Shown here piece by piece: positions 1 to 11,156 of a stretch of DNA of 64,000 bases (position 1 is its first letter; the number at the start of each line of letters is the position of its first letter). Source of the stretch: Mesorhabditis belari (lineage: Eukaryota; Nematoda; Chromadorea; Rhabditida; Rhabditidae); contig CAUEEP010000879.1 of NCBI GenBank assembly GCA_958450365.1, positions 387,501 through 451,500 on the forward strand, written 5' to 3'. The notes under the pieces are model-generated. The model was not told where the DNA came from. It worked only from the letters and a program-made list of their open reading frames with translations, and did not search any database. Made by a program: the position numbers and the translations under genes.

Positions 1-673
1 TTCCATATAGAAACAGGTTCCTTTTTGCTTTTTTTTGCATTTTGAGCGGCAAAATTGGGTTGCTTTTCACGTGGTGTTAATTACATCGAAATTGAGTCGA
101 GATTGGACAAAAAGTGCCAAAAATAGGGATACGCTTTGAAAGAGTTATTTCTTAACTTGAAAATAGCACAAAAGCAGTAAAAAAAGTAGTTTGAAATTGC
201 GAATCAATCGACAGCGAATCAAAACTTTTCATCAAATGTTTGTGAGAGAAATTCTCCGCCAAAAATTCGAAATTGATTGATATATAGATTAATTGTTATC
301 TTATAAATCTAATTCTAACTAAATTATTTTTATTTTTATTATTAACTAACTAATTCTAACTAACTAATCTAACTAATTTTTTTTGTTAAAAAAGAAAATT
401 GTATTTAAAAGTTTCAAAAAGGAGAAAAATCCATCCTCTACTGTTTTATTTTGGAAAAAAATTGCTTCGTCTTTTTACAAAGCTTTCAATTAAGCCAAAT
501 TCTATATAATCTTCTTGTTTTTCAAGAAAAATATTGAAAAAAATGTGGAGAATTCTTAAAAGAAAGATAAAAAGGAGAGTGGTGAAGGATCGTTAATGAG
601 ATAGAGATTCACTTAGCTGTGAGAAATGGAAAAGAATGAAATGGGGAAAACAAGAACAATTCTTTCAAAACAT
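1..673. other. Intergenic, AT-rich, no gene seen
   Basis: This stretch lies downstream of the receptor gene on the minus strand. It is A/T-rich and contains an imperfect tandem of a CTAACTAATT-type unit at about 305-380. I see no open reading frame with splice context, no RNA gene and no clear transposon end. Confidence 0.5.
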
Positions 674-2394
674 TTATTCTTTCAATTGGTTAGCTGCTGC
701 TTTAATCATCATAATCGTTGAAACAGTTGTTCTTCGTTTTTTATTCCAAGCCTCATATTTCTTGCCCAATAAAACGGCTTTAGCTGCTGATCGAATCTGA
801 AAAATCGAACATAGTGGACATTTCATTATTGGATTCTCAAAAAAACTTGTGCTTGACATAAAAGAAAGGGTGCTGAAAGTGTAAGTGTAAGAAAGGGTAA
901 GAAAAAGTGTAAGAAAGGGTGCTGAAAGTGAAAACGAACCGAAAATCGTGTTCGGTGCCAGAGTGATCGGGTGGATCGATTAACCTTTTCATTGAAAATG
1001 ATGAGAACAATTGGATTAGCCGACATTGCAGAACAACTGATCATCACAGAGAGGACGTTGACACCGAAATTCCCGGGAAACCATTTGGGGAAGAAGAAAA
1101 ATGCGAATGATGAACTCCAAGAGAATGAGCAAACAACAAGGCATTGGATTGTCTGAAAGGGATGCTCAGGGTTTGGGTTTTGATTTGAATGAGCTTTGGT
1201 TTGAACGAGCAAGGAGTTTGTGTGAAATTCTTTAAGTTACCAATTGTTCTTTAAAAACTTACAAGTGAATACTCCCTTGCGGCTCGATGTTTTACATAGT
1301 GCAATCGGAGAATGATACAAGCGTAAAGAAAAAGCATTGTCAATGGAGCCACTTCGCCTCAAATCATTTATTCAATTTACTTTTTATTCTTTAACAGTCA
1401 AATTATTGTGATATTTGTGATTGTGATTGAATTTTGTGGTATTTTGTGATGAGAATTGGATTGAGTTTACTTAATTGAATTTCCTCGGCAACGAAAGGGT
1501 AACTCTTTCTCAAAAATGGGAACAGCGAGAGAACTGATGCCAAAGATCAGAGATAGAAAACAGTTCAGATTCCAACTTTGCTGTGCTAGGCTGTCCAGAA
1601 AGTCTTTTTCCTTTTACTTTCGTTAAAAATAAGCACCAATTGAAACGGGTTTTTTTTCATTAGAATAGTTATTGAATATCTAAGGTAATGTCTAACCTGC
1701 AATGACATAAGTTTGCTCCAATCCTCCACAAGAACCACACCCAAAAGTGAAGGTGAGTATTCGTGGAGTGAAGATTTTGAAACAACCAAAAAAAGAAGGA
1801 ATCAGCGTTAAAAGAATCCCGTATATCCAAGCCGCTGCATGAAGGATTTTCTGAAAATCTGGTATTGGGTAATTGAACCGGTTGTGCTTGTTTTGGGAAC
1901 AAACACTTACCGTGACGATCTTCAAATAATAATCTTTCAACCCTGTGCACAACAAAATAAAGCGATTCAAGGAAATGATCAAAAGGAAAGCTTGCTCAAC
2001 GTAATAAGTGAATGTGTTTATTGCTGCTAGTTTTTTCATCACTTCGATATCCTCCAAAAATGAGTAATCATTGAGGACCACTAAATTTTCAATAAGCCAT
2101 TAAGTTTCTCGAAAAATTACGTTTCTTACCTGGAATTGCCACAATAAAATTAGCCATAAAGTATAGAGGACAAACAATTGACATTGATAAAGTGATTGGG
2201 TAGATTTCAAATTTCAGAAATGATTTATGTTTTATGATGATTGTAAAAAATAATAAGAGATTGGCAAAAGTGCCGATTGAGCTGATGAAAAATATTAGAG
2301 AGGCGAAGAAAATTCGGAGAGTTGACGAGATTTGAATGAACGGAAGATTGGGACAAGCGGAGGTTGTGGAGAGGAGAAATGGGGTCGAGTTCAT
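674..2394 (-). CDS. Seven-transmembrane chemoreceptor-like GPCR
   Basis: I predict six exons in consistent phase: 2394-2130, 2080-1911, 1850-1697, 1357-1263, 1152-940 and 796-674, giving 339 residues. Helix 1 follows the start and contains GTFANLLLFF with the conserved Asn. The end of helix 3 reads LNRFILL in place of DRY. Helix 7 ends in an NPIVLIIF motif, and a Lys/Arg-rich cytoplasmic tail follows. The stop codon TAA lies inside the polyadenylation signal AATAAA. The layout fits the large nematode serpentine chemoreceptor families at the plasma membrane of sensory neurons; it looks closest to the SRX type, but I cannot fix the family. Exon 4 uses an unusual acceptor (TTTGAG), so that junction is the weakest. 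Ligand and G protein are not visible. Confidence 0.8.
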
Positions 2395-3348
2395 TCTGGA
2401 AATCGGATACGAGTTGAAATCGTATTGAAAATAATATCAAATACAGAAAAAAAACACGCTTAATGACACAAATAAGGCAATATTTCTCCAGAAAACGTGT
2501 TGGCGTGAATGGCACTTCTGTAAATTGTACCAAAGCAAAATCTCTCACACTCATTTCGTACTTTGGGCTAATCTCTAGTTTTTTGAAAGAATGGATTAGT
2601 CTAAAAGCGATTCAAGAACAGCAAAACTCAAGTTTAGCTTCAGATTTTCTTGGATTTAATGTCAAGTTTGGGTTGTTAAGAACAATTTTTCAAGATTGAC
2701 CGTTAAGTTGTTAATCTATAGAGAATTATTTTAAGATTTGGAATGATTTTCTTTAAAATGTGTAGACTGAGAAAAGCTTTTAATACGCCTTTCACTACTA
2801 TAAACTTGTTGACAAAAGTCAGCAAGTCTTCACTAATTTGAGATCTCAAAATGTTGAACTTTCTTTAGGGAATTACAAATTGAGCCATCTGATATTTTGA
2901 GAAGAAAATTGAAGAGTAAAATGTAATGGAATGTAATGGAATATAATGGAAAGTAACATTTTGTTGAAAGGAAAGGAAAAGAGAAGAGAATAAACTCTAG
3001 AGGAAGTGAATAATGTGAAGAGTGTACCCTGAATTTCATTTCCCGTTTCTACCAATCAAAAAAAAAACACACACACACACAGAAAAAGACTTTTTTAAGT
3101 TCAAACACTGTTAAAAACAGTTTTTTCAACACAAAACTTCCTGAAATATTTCTTTTCCTGAAGCTGAAACAATTTTCTTTTCAAATCGGAGCAATTTCAA
3201 ATAGCCACACTCATTTTTCGATAGAATTATCGTTTGGATTGGGTTCAGAAACCAATTTTCGACGCAAATTTGATTTGAAGTTTGAAGAATTTCAAAGAAT
3301 TTAATTTCAGCTAGAAATTTGTGAGGTGGTATGTATTTTCAATGAGAA

Positions 3349-3415
3349 AAGCTGCAGAAGCTGCAGAAGCTACAGTATACCAAAGTATCCAGCTGCAGAA
3401 GCTACAGTATACCAA
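3349..3415. repeat. Duplicated GCTGCAGAAGCTACAGTATA unit
   Basis: Two near-identical copies of a 24-base unit (AGCTGCAGAAGC followed by TACAGTATACCAA) lie about 30 bp apart, with a further partial GCTGCAGAA copy just upstream. It is a local tandem duplication with no evident function. Confidence 0.7.
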
Positions 3416-3868
3416 GGTTGCTACAATATGAACAGGTTATTCGGGAAAAGGAGCAAAAACTAAGCTTTACAGTATCTGGATCAACAACTTATTCGGAAAA
3501 AATAAAAAAAAAATGAAAAAATCTCTATTCGAGGGTTTGGAGTTCACAGGTGCATAAGTCTGTATTCTTTAAAAGAAAAAGATTGCCAAAAAAACTTCTT
3601 TGCTGCTGGTTAACCATCAAACGATCTTTTCAGCTGTTTTCCGTGCTTTCATGACTCAAAAGCTAGCTTCTGTTTCTGATTAAATTCACCGAGGGAACCA
3701 AAATATTTTCGCAATTCTCGAGGTGACTGTTTGAATGATTTCAATGATTTTCCCCCCGATTCAATGATTTTCACATGCATTTCGTTTTGTCTTTGTTTAT
3801 TCCTTTCTTTCATTTCTTTAAGTAACTTTTAGTGACCTTACTTGAAATTGAAGTTTTGTATGTGAAAA

Positions 3869-4105
3869 ATGGCATTTCTTCTACAACAACTCAGGTCATT
3901 TATGCACCAAAAAGCAAATATTCACAAATATTCCCTTCTCACATCCAATCTTTTATCTCCTTTTCTTCTTCTTCTCATCTTGATATTGAGCATTGAATGC
4001 AGAATATTGACATTGGATTGGAGAAAGGAAACAAAGACGGGCTTTCCCCTTTTTCAAGAAGAGTGGTTCACTGAAAATTTTGAAATTAAGAATGATTTTA
4101 GTTAG
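3869..4105 (+). CDS. Possible small secreted peptide (weak candidate)
   Basis: This is a single-exon frame of 78 codons. An in-frame ATG about 11 codons in gives a shorter version with a strongly hydrophobic stretch (LLSPFLLLLILILSIEC) that could act as a signal peptide. A short polar tail rich in Glu, Lys and Phe follows. It is convergent with the better supported peptide gene at 4225-4542. No splice site or homology supports it; the hydrophobic stretch may be a chance reading of T/C-rich DNA. Confidence 0.22.
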   Translation: MAFLLQQLRSFMHQKANIHKYSLLTSNLLSPFLLLLILILSIECRILTLDWRKETKTGFPLFQEEWFTENFEIKNDFS

Positions 4106-4224
4106 AAAAATGAGTTCTAGTGGCTCAAGCAAAGTTAGGAATCAAAATGAGTGATGAAATCTAGTTTAGAAGTCTAGAATCTAAATTTTAGCCAAATTCT
4201 GTTCGAGTTTTGTTCTTTTTGAAC

Positions 4225-4542
4225 TCACTTTTTCACATTGTGTCGATGCATGGAAAAGAATCGATCGTTGAAACTAAATATCAATCTTTATAAGATATTC
4301 AGTTGAAAGATGCGGTTTATTTTGCGTTTCTGCTTTTCACTCACTCGAAATTTTGTACATGCCCTCCTGAAGTGATTCCCTTTCCAAAGTGCATTGTGGG
4401 ATTGTTTCGAATGCTTCTGAAATGCTTAGAAATGCTTAATGTTTAATCTTCTCCATTTTTACCTCAATGAAATGATTTCCGCTGTTGTGGAGACAATGAA
4501 TAAAACAATCAAAAAGGCGGTGAATAGTTGCAGATTTCGCAT
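4225..4542 (-). CDS. Small secreted peptide precursor, neuropeptide-like
   Basis: Three exons (4542-4463, 4416-4345, 4273-4225) join in phase to encode about 66 residues. The N-terminus is a good signal peptide: MRNLQLF, then a hydrophobic core FLIVLFIVS, then the small-residue site TTA before EII. The mature part has no cysteine and ends with the dibasic HNVKK just before the TGA stop, so it may be processed by proprotein convertases. Each intron has a clean GT donor and a TTTCAG or ATTTAG acceptor. I do not recognise the peptide. An alternative reading uses the GTGAGT over the stop as a donor to a 7-nt last exon and adds one Phe. Inferred role: secreted signalling or effector peptide. Confidence 0.6.
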
Positions 4543-4933
4543 AATGATGAGACCCTGGAATTCGAAGTTTACAAGTTTATTTTGTAATAAATGAAAGTTG
4601 AATAAGCAAAAAGATTATAACTTGAACTTCTGAAGACTAAACTTTTAAAATACTCGAAATTATGACTCGATTTCGATGAGTGGCCTTTTTGATGGCGACG
4701 AAACTACGTCAGAAAGATAAATGAAAGAAAAGATTCAATGGAAAAGAGTCAAATTCTTTCAAATTGAAAGTCTACGTTCACTGAAACAAAAATGAATGAA
4801 AACAAAGGCGAAATGTATTCATTGTTGACAATTTTTGACTAAATACTTAGAAACTTCTTGAAAATTTCAAAAATTAGAATTAAATTGGTTAATCGAATCT
4901 TACAAATGAATTTCGTGTAAGTCACGAGGTGAT

Positions 4934-5322
4934 ACATCGATTTTTGATAGTCTAACGATAAAGTTAAAGTAAGAAAATGAAAAAAGATTAAAAAACCACC
5001 GGCAAGCTGTTAAAAGCTATCCTATAACGCTTGAAAAACGGCATGAAGCTATCCTACAGTAATATCATATTTGGAAAACGATCGCCACTTTCGCGCGTCT
5101 GTAACTCCCTTGTCTTTGAGTTTAAACTATTAGTGTTATACATTTTCTGAAAGCTCTTTTCAAGGGCTACACAATGGTAATATTAATATTTAGAAATACG
5201 ATAAAGACAAGGGAGTTACAGACGCGCGAAAGTGATGATCTTTTTCCAAATATGATATTTCATTGTCCAGTAGTGTACATCGACTTTTGATAGTCTAACG
5301 ATAAAGTTAAAGTAAGAAAATG
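4934..5322. repeat. Inverted-repeat element inside a 46-bp direct duplication
   Basis: Nearly identical 46-bp segments at 4934-4979 and 5276-5322 (each ending TTAAAGTAAGAAAATG) flank a 200-bp inverted-repeat element at 5061-5260. The element's arms contain AATATCATATTTGGAAAA and a segment beginning CACTTTCGCGCGTCTG, and they match each other's reverse complement over about 60 bp. It looks like a MITE or fold-back. Confidence 0.75.
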
Positions 5323-7350
5323 CAAAATTGCGTACAAATATTTGGCTGATCACTAAATGAACTGTTGAACATCAAAAGTAAAGATAGATTATCCCTATAA
5401 TCTTGAAAAAATTGAACACCAAGCTTTCAAAGTTTTAAATGCAAATGAATCATTTCTAGTGAAAATGAGCACAAAGTTCTCGTGAAATCTCAATGAAAAA
5501 TTCACCAAAATGGACGACTGAAATCCAGTCTGCAAGAAATTTCCATTTATAAACTCCAAACCGGAATTGTAAGTTGAAAAAAGTGAAGAGATTATGACGA
5601 AAAATAATTTTTGGTAGAAAAATGACAAATTCATTCCAATCGAATGAATTTGAAAAGTATTTTGAGAGATTCTCTGGAAAAAATAGGCTCTAGCAAAACA
5701 ATTTTTGCACATCATTTAGCAATTAGAAAGCCAAAAAAAGGAAAAGGAAAAACTAGGGGATTAAGTTTGGGGAAAAGTTGGTATCAAAGCTCTGATACAG
5801 TCGTCTTTTAACGGTTTTTTTTCGTCAAAAGATTTCCACTTCTAAAGTGTCCCAAGGAAATTGTTGATGACTTGAAGAGCTCTCAATTCTCAATCAATTG
5901 AAGAGCTTTAGTATTCGATGGCTGAGATATCAATGAATCATTCAGTATTATTGTATCAAAAACTTCAATGATCTAACGGACAAGACTTCCTTTAACATCT
6001 CCTTGTGCCAATGACGACTCTCGTACATTCAAAGATTCTATGCATTTTTCTGGCAAAGAAATCTCCGAAATATTCTTTAAAATTGAAACTTTGTTCAAAA
6101 AACTCTAAAGTTTAAATAAGAAAAGCGAAATTCGCTTAAGTTGCAAACATTCTGATGGTGAGATCAAAAATTCTGAAATCAGCTCTTCAAAAAAAGATGA
6201 TCATCGTTAATAATTCAGAGAGAGTCCAAGAGAGATGAAAGATGCAATGTTTTCTGAAGAGAAATGTTTCTTTTTAAAGAATTTTCTTGAAATTTTGCTT
6301 AAAATCAATTAGAGAGTTGACTAGATCGGCATAAAGATTGGGAATGTTAGAAAAACAGTTTAGAATTTGAAGTAGTGAGTGGAAAAAGTGATTCTTTGAA
6401 GATTCTTCAATAAATCTCAATCTTTTTCGGAACTTATCTCGACTCTGTTCATCAAAATTCGATGTTTTGACATTTAAAAAGCCGAATAACTTTGTTTTTT
6501 GGTAATCGGAAAGTTACTTTGTCTCAAGATCCAATCAATTTAGCTAAAGGTCAAGAACTTTTATTCTAAATAAAACGAAAGATTTTGCTCAAGTCAACGG
6601 AAATTTCATTATACAAATCTTGCAAAAGTAGCCTTTTTATATTGAATTTTATTGATTCGCGAAAAACGAAAAAGAAAAAATGTAATTTTCGTAAGAAAAC
6701 GAGGGTTTTTTTGTTTAAGCTTTGAGGGAAATGGGTCTTGGAAAAAATTTCAGCTCCAATTAGGTTTTTGGAGAAAATTTCTTGACCCATTTACGCAGAT
6801 CGACAATCAAAATCTGAAGTTATAGGTTAGACGAAGAGAAATAAATTAGAGGGAAATATTTTTGCTTTTGATTGGCCGAAAGAAATAGATGAATTTGAAG
6901 GGAGAAAATCAAACAATACTTCTTTTATAAACAATAAACAATACTCAACTTTCTTTATACTCAAAAAATACTTTACAATTTTGTTCGAGTGATATTTGGC
7001 TTGCTATTGAAAAGCTTTTCGACAATGTTTATCAAAAGTAAACTTTGAATGGACTTTGTTGAAATCGAGAAACGTTTGACTAAAGTTTTGTTCGTGTTTT
7101 TCTACTTAAAATGTAAAATTTGGACTTAAAAGGGAATTTCTTTTTTGCAGAAACGTCTGACCAAAAAAAAATGTCGTAAGCAATTAGCATAATTAAGTGG
7201 AGAAGTTGCATGGAAATAGAACCGAAAACGATGGCCCACGCTAAGTTTTCTGTAATTTTGTCGCTTTGCAAAAAGGATTATGGTAGTCTTTAAAAGTCTA
7301 TATGTTTTAGAAAACATATGAGAACCAGAGCCCTTAAAAAGAACTCTATA
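5323..7350. other. Intergenic, no gene seen
   Basis: This is A/T-rich sequence with many stop codons in every frame. Some short open frames exist, but none has splice signals at its ends or a recognisable motif. Confidence 0.45.
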
Positions 7351-7575
7351 TACACTGTGGTGCAAAAGTCCTGACCGGTCGCACTGTCCTATCAAGTCTG
7401 AACCATTTCGCCAGAAAAAGAACGTTAAAATTTTATGGTAAAAACGTTTTTGGATAGCTTAAACCTTCTACTTTTATAATCCAAAGAATGAAAGCAATAA
7501 CATTTTATTTAACAAAAAATTTTGACAATATTCCGAAACGACTCAAAAAAACATGGTGCAAAAGTCTTGACCGGT
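7351..7575. repeat. Left terminal inverted repeat of the Tc element
   Basis: It matches the reverse complement of 8784-9008 almost base for base. Outer and inner copies of the GGTGCAAAAGTC..GACCGGT motif lie about 200 bp apart in the same orientation (IR/DR arrangement). Confidence 0.93.
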
Positions 7576-7595
7576 ACAAGAAAACACAAGAAAAT

Positions 7596-8706
7596 TCAAT
7601 ACTTTGTAGGTCCTCCTTTTGCGACAATGACTGCCTTGATGCGTCTAGGCATCGAGTCGACCAAATCACGTAGAATTCCCAAAGAAAGTTGTCTCCAAAC
7701 ATTTCTGATAAAGAAATAAGCATCGACCTTTGAGTTGAACCGGCGTCCCTTGAGTTTGGCTTTTAAATGGGCCCAAAGATGCTCTATAACGTTCAGATCC
7801 GGCGAATAGGGAGGTGCTTTGATCAATTCCACACGATGAGCAGCAAAAAAGCCGGGCAGGCGAACTTTACCTCCATTTGCAAGCCGGACAACTCGACCCA
7901 TCAGTAATTGGCTTTTGTGGCAAGGGGCGTTGTCTTGATATAAGGCCCATCCTTGTGGCATGTTCGTGTTTGCAAATGGAAGTAAGTTGTTCTCTATGAT
8001 TGACTTGTACCTTTGAGCGTCGAGATTTCCATCGATAAACACTAGCGGTCCCGATACACTTCGATTCATCGAGCCTAAAAAAAGACAAATCGTAAGTAAA
8101 AAATAGGGCGAACACTTACCCCACAACATAATACTCCCACCACCGAATTTGACCGTTGGCTTAACGTATTTGAGCTTATAACGTTGTCCAATTGGTCTTC
8201 TGATTAAATGGTTACCGTCCGGGTAGTATAAATTAATTCTAGTCTCATCGGTAAAAATGACTCGGGCCCAGTCATCGGAAGTCCAACACTCGTAGTTCTT
8301 TGCAAAATCATATCTCAGCTTCCGAGTTTTTGCAATGGTCAAGGGTCGTTTTGCTGGTCTTCTTGCATGCAATCCTGCTCGAATCAAGCGACGGTTGATG
8401 CTCCATCGGGAAATATCCTTGCCAGAAACAGCTTTCAACTTCTTGATCCCATAGCTCGACGTTAGATTAGGGTTTATTCGGTGCTCCCTGATGATCGAAC
8501 GATCCTCATTTGGTGTTGTAATTGGTGATCGACCTCTTTTTTGGGGCTCTATGAACGTTTCCTTTTGATTTGAATTGCGCCACGAGACGTCTCACTGTTT
8601 TTTCAGAACACTTGAACGTTTCCATCACATTCTTCACGCGAACGCCTTTTGTTCGATTCTCGACAATTTTCTCTTTGTCAGGCGTTGATAGATATCGTCC
8701 TGGCAT
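7596..8706 (-). pseudogene. Tc1-like DDE transposase, one frameshift
   Basis: Translation from ATG at 8706 gives an N-terminal helix-turn-helix (DKEKIVENRTKG through CSEKTVRRLV) that would bind the inverted repeats. The catalytic domain follows, with the acidic residues in FTDETRI, LYQDNAPCHKS and PPYSPDLNVIEHLW (D, D and E). A 45-bp intron (8119-8075, GTAAGT to TTTTTTTAG) joins LWG to SMNRS. Between 8520 and 8570 the frame shifts by one base near runs of A and C, so the N-terminal and catalytic halves are in different frames. A sequencing or assembly error there would make it intact. The frame ends at TGA 7598-7596. Confidence 0.9.
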
Positions 8707-8783
8707 CTAAAAAAAATAGAATTAGAACCAAAAAGTTTATGCAGAAAGACAAGAAATACCAAAAAAAAATCAAGAAATAAAAA

Positions 8784-9008
8784 ACCGGTCAAGACTTTTG
8801 CACCATGTTTTTTTGAGTCGTTTCGGAATATTGTCAAAATTTTTTGTTAAATAAAATGTTATTGCTTTCATTCTTTGGATTATAAAAGTAGAAGGTTTAA
8901 GCTATCCAAAAACGTTTTTACCATAAAATTTTAACGTTCTTTTTCTGGCGAAATGGTTCAGACTTGATAGGACAGTGCGACCGGTCAGGACTTTTGCACC
9001 ACAGTGTA
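8784..9008. repeat. Right terminal inverted repeat of the Tc element
   Basis: It is the mirror of the left arm and ends GCACCACAGTGTA at the TA target duplication. Confidence 0.93.
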
Positions 9009-11074
9009 GCTTTTTGTTTGTAGAAAAAAATGGTAGTTTGAGTGTCATTTACGGAATTTGCCCACTTACGCACGATTCCCCGAAAACAACAGAAATCTCG
9101 TGTTTTTCTTGCCGAATTTCGTTAACAAACGGAAATTTCGTTGTGTTTCGATTAAGGTTTTCGTCGTTTTCTGCCATTTTCCCAATTAAATGCGTCAAAA
9201 ATCGAGTTCTGAACAGAAAAAACACAAAATTTAGTGATAATTCGATGGAAGGACATCAATAAAACATCGAAAACTATTTTTTGAATCTTATTACAGCTTT
9301 ACAGCTGACAAAAAAAAATGGGAGTTGTTTGGAAATCGCGTTTGAAAATTTCAAAAGCTGTCGGATAACTGTAGAAGTTATTGAAAGCTTGCAGCCGTAA
9401 AATCTGAAGATCTCTGTGAACTAGACTCTCGAAAACACTATAGTTGATCATTTTTATCTTTTTTAGCATAACTAACCCATTCTGCTTTCATCTATTTTTC
9501 AGAGACATGGTGAGGAGACAGCAAAAATAGATGATAAATGCAAAACTTGGGTAAAAACTTAGATCCAAAAGGCTTTTGTTGCGATGTTTTTTCTTCTGAA
9601 TATCCATTCAAAAAATGAGGTCAAGATTCAAGAATAGAAATAGAATTGGATCTATTTTTATAGTTTTTCAACTATAAAACTTTCATCGTTTGTTATGTGA
9701 CGTGAGTGCTAGAGATTGGTTAGGAGTTGTTTGGCCAAACGTAAAATACTTTAAGCAGACAAGAAAAAGAATCAAAAGCGGAAATTGAACTCGAGATCGA
9801 TTACGTCTGAGGAGAGATTGCTAACCAAACCACTTGACCATAAAGGACATTCAGGGAAAATAGGGAAATGGGTAGAAGTCGAGGAAAACTAGCGTCGAGT
9901 AGTAATGGTGAACTTTGCTTTGCAGCAAGGAACTTGGATGAAGCTGACTCGAATGACTGAGTTGACTGAGATGTTAGTTAAAATATGTTGTAGCCAAGCC
10001 AAACATCATCTTTGACCAAGAGAACTGATCAACTGGCTAGCAAGTTTAGTCAAAAATTCAAAACTGGAGCAGCCAGGTCTTAAATAAGCACTAATTTTGC
10101 ACAAATTTAAATGAATCTAGTACTTGTCAAGCAAAAAAAGATGTAAAAGATGCAAAAATGAAGCAAAGATATCGAAAATCCAAACCAGAATCTTTTCCGC
10201 TTTTCCGAAGACGTCAGAAGTTTGGGAAGCTTTTGCAATGGAAGCTTTTGCAAAATAAATGAAAGGTTTGCTGAAAATTTGAAATTTCAGGGAAGTTTTA
10301 AGGACAATTTTCGAATTCTCATTCAAAAGTTCCTGAAAGATAATGGAGTTTTTGCGGGTTTCAAGTTCAAATTCATCGAAATTATCTCTCGAAATGTCAT
10401 TTTTTTGATCCATTTCATTTCCAATGAACTCAAAATGAAATTTAGAGATGATTGTCGAGAATTTGAGGTAATCTATGAGAGTTTCCTTTTAACATCAATG
10501 TTGAAAAGGCTACAAAAGTGCAAGTAAACCGGAAGTTTGTGGGAAGAAAACCTAACAAAGTTATTTCACTGATACTAAGGGTTTAACAAAGATTTTCTTC
10601 TTATAGTTGAGCTTTAAAGTGTTCCAGTGATTCAATGTCCTCAAGTCACTAAAAACCGAACGGCTTCTGAAGGCTTTTGAAATGATGGCTTTTGAAATTT
10701 GATTGAACTTGGTCGATTCGAAGCTTCGATCTCATCTAGAACGTGAGCAACGTTGTTGAGTGAAGCTTTCCCTCTCAACTCAAAAACCATCGAACTTTGA
10801 CTTTTTAGAATGTCAGATTCAACTAATATACCTGGCTTCGCAAGTTTTTCTGGTAAAGTCTTGGCCCTTTGGTTTCAATTCTTACAAGAGAAGCCGTAAG
10901 TGGATTTCGGCACCAAAATGAAATGCAAACACCTATCGAATACGGTGAATACGATGGTGTTTTCGGATTTTGCTAAGGATCGCTAGTTTTCGAGAAAAAC
11001 GACATTGAAATTTCGGCGGCTACTCGAAAACAAGGAAGGCTTCTATAAAACGACTTCTTTCGGGCAGGCAAAGC
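9009..11074. other. Intergenic, no gene seen
   Basis: The sequence is A/T-rich. Open frames at about 8975-9262 and 10117-10527 lack starts in good context, splice ends and recognisable domains. I see no inverted repeat of note. Confidence 0.4.
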
Positions 11075-11156
11075 TATCCTCGTAGTCAGTTGGTAGAGTC
11101 CTCGCAGTCAGTTGGTAGAGTCCATTTTTGCTCCCGGCTAGCGCCCTTTTTTTTGC
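11075..11156 (+). ncRNA. Tandem tRNA D-arm-like sequence followed by a T-run
   Basis: Two tandem copies of TCGTAGTCAGTTGGTAGAGT resemble the D-arm and A box of a tRNA (TAGCTCAGTTGGTAGAGC type) with one base missing. GCTCCCGGCTAGCGCCC and an eight-T run follow at about 11149-11156. I see no good T-arm or cloverleaf, so this is at most a degenerate tRNA fragment with a Pol III-type terminator. Confidence 0.3.

Larger units (their letters stand above)
2395..4224. other. Intergenic between two minus-strand genes
   Basis: It should include the upstream region of the receptor gene. It holds a short AC microsatellite at about 3067-3081, a duplicated unit at 3349-3415 and one weak plus-strand secreted-peptide candidate (3869-4105). 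Nothing else is supported. Confidence 0.45.
7351..9008. mobile_element. Tc1/mariner-superfamily DNA transposon
   Basis: The element is 1,658 bp including the TA dinucleotide at each end. It has long terminal inverted repeats of 225 bp (7351-7575 and 8784-9008). Each arm begins TACACTGTGGTGCAAAAGTC at its outer end and carries a second near-copy (TGGTGCAAAAGTCTTGACCGG) at its inner end, so there are four likely transposase-binding sites. A minus-strand DDE transposase lies between the arms. The arms are almost identical, which implies recent insertion, but the transposase reading frame is shifted once. Confidence 0.93.
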
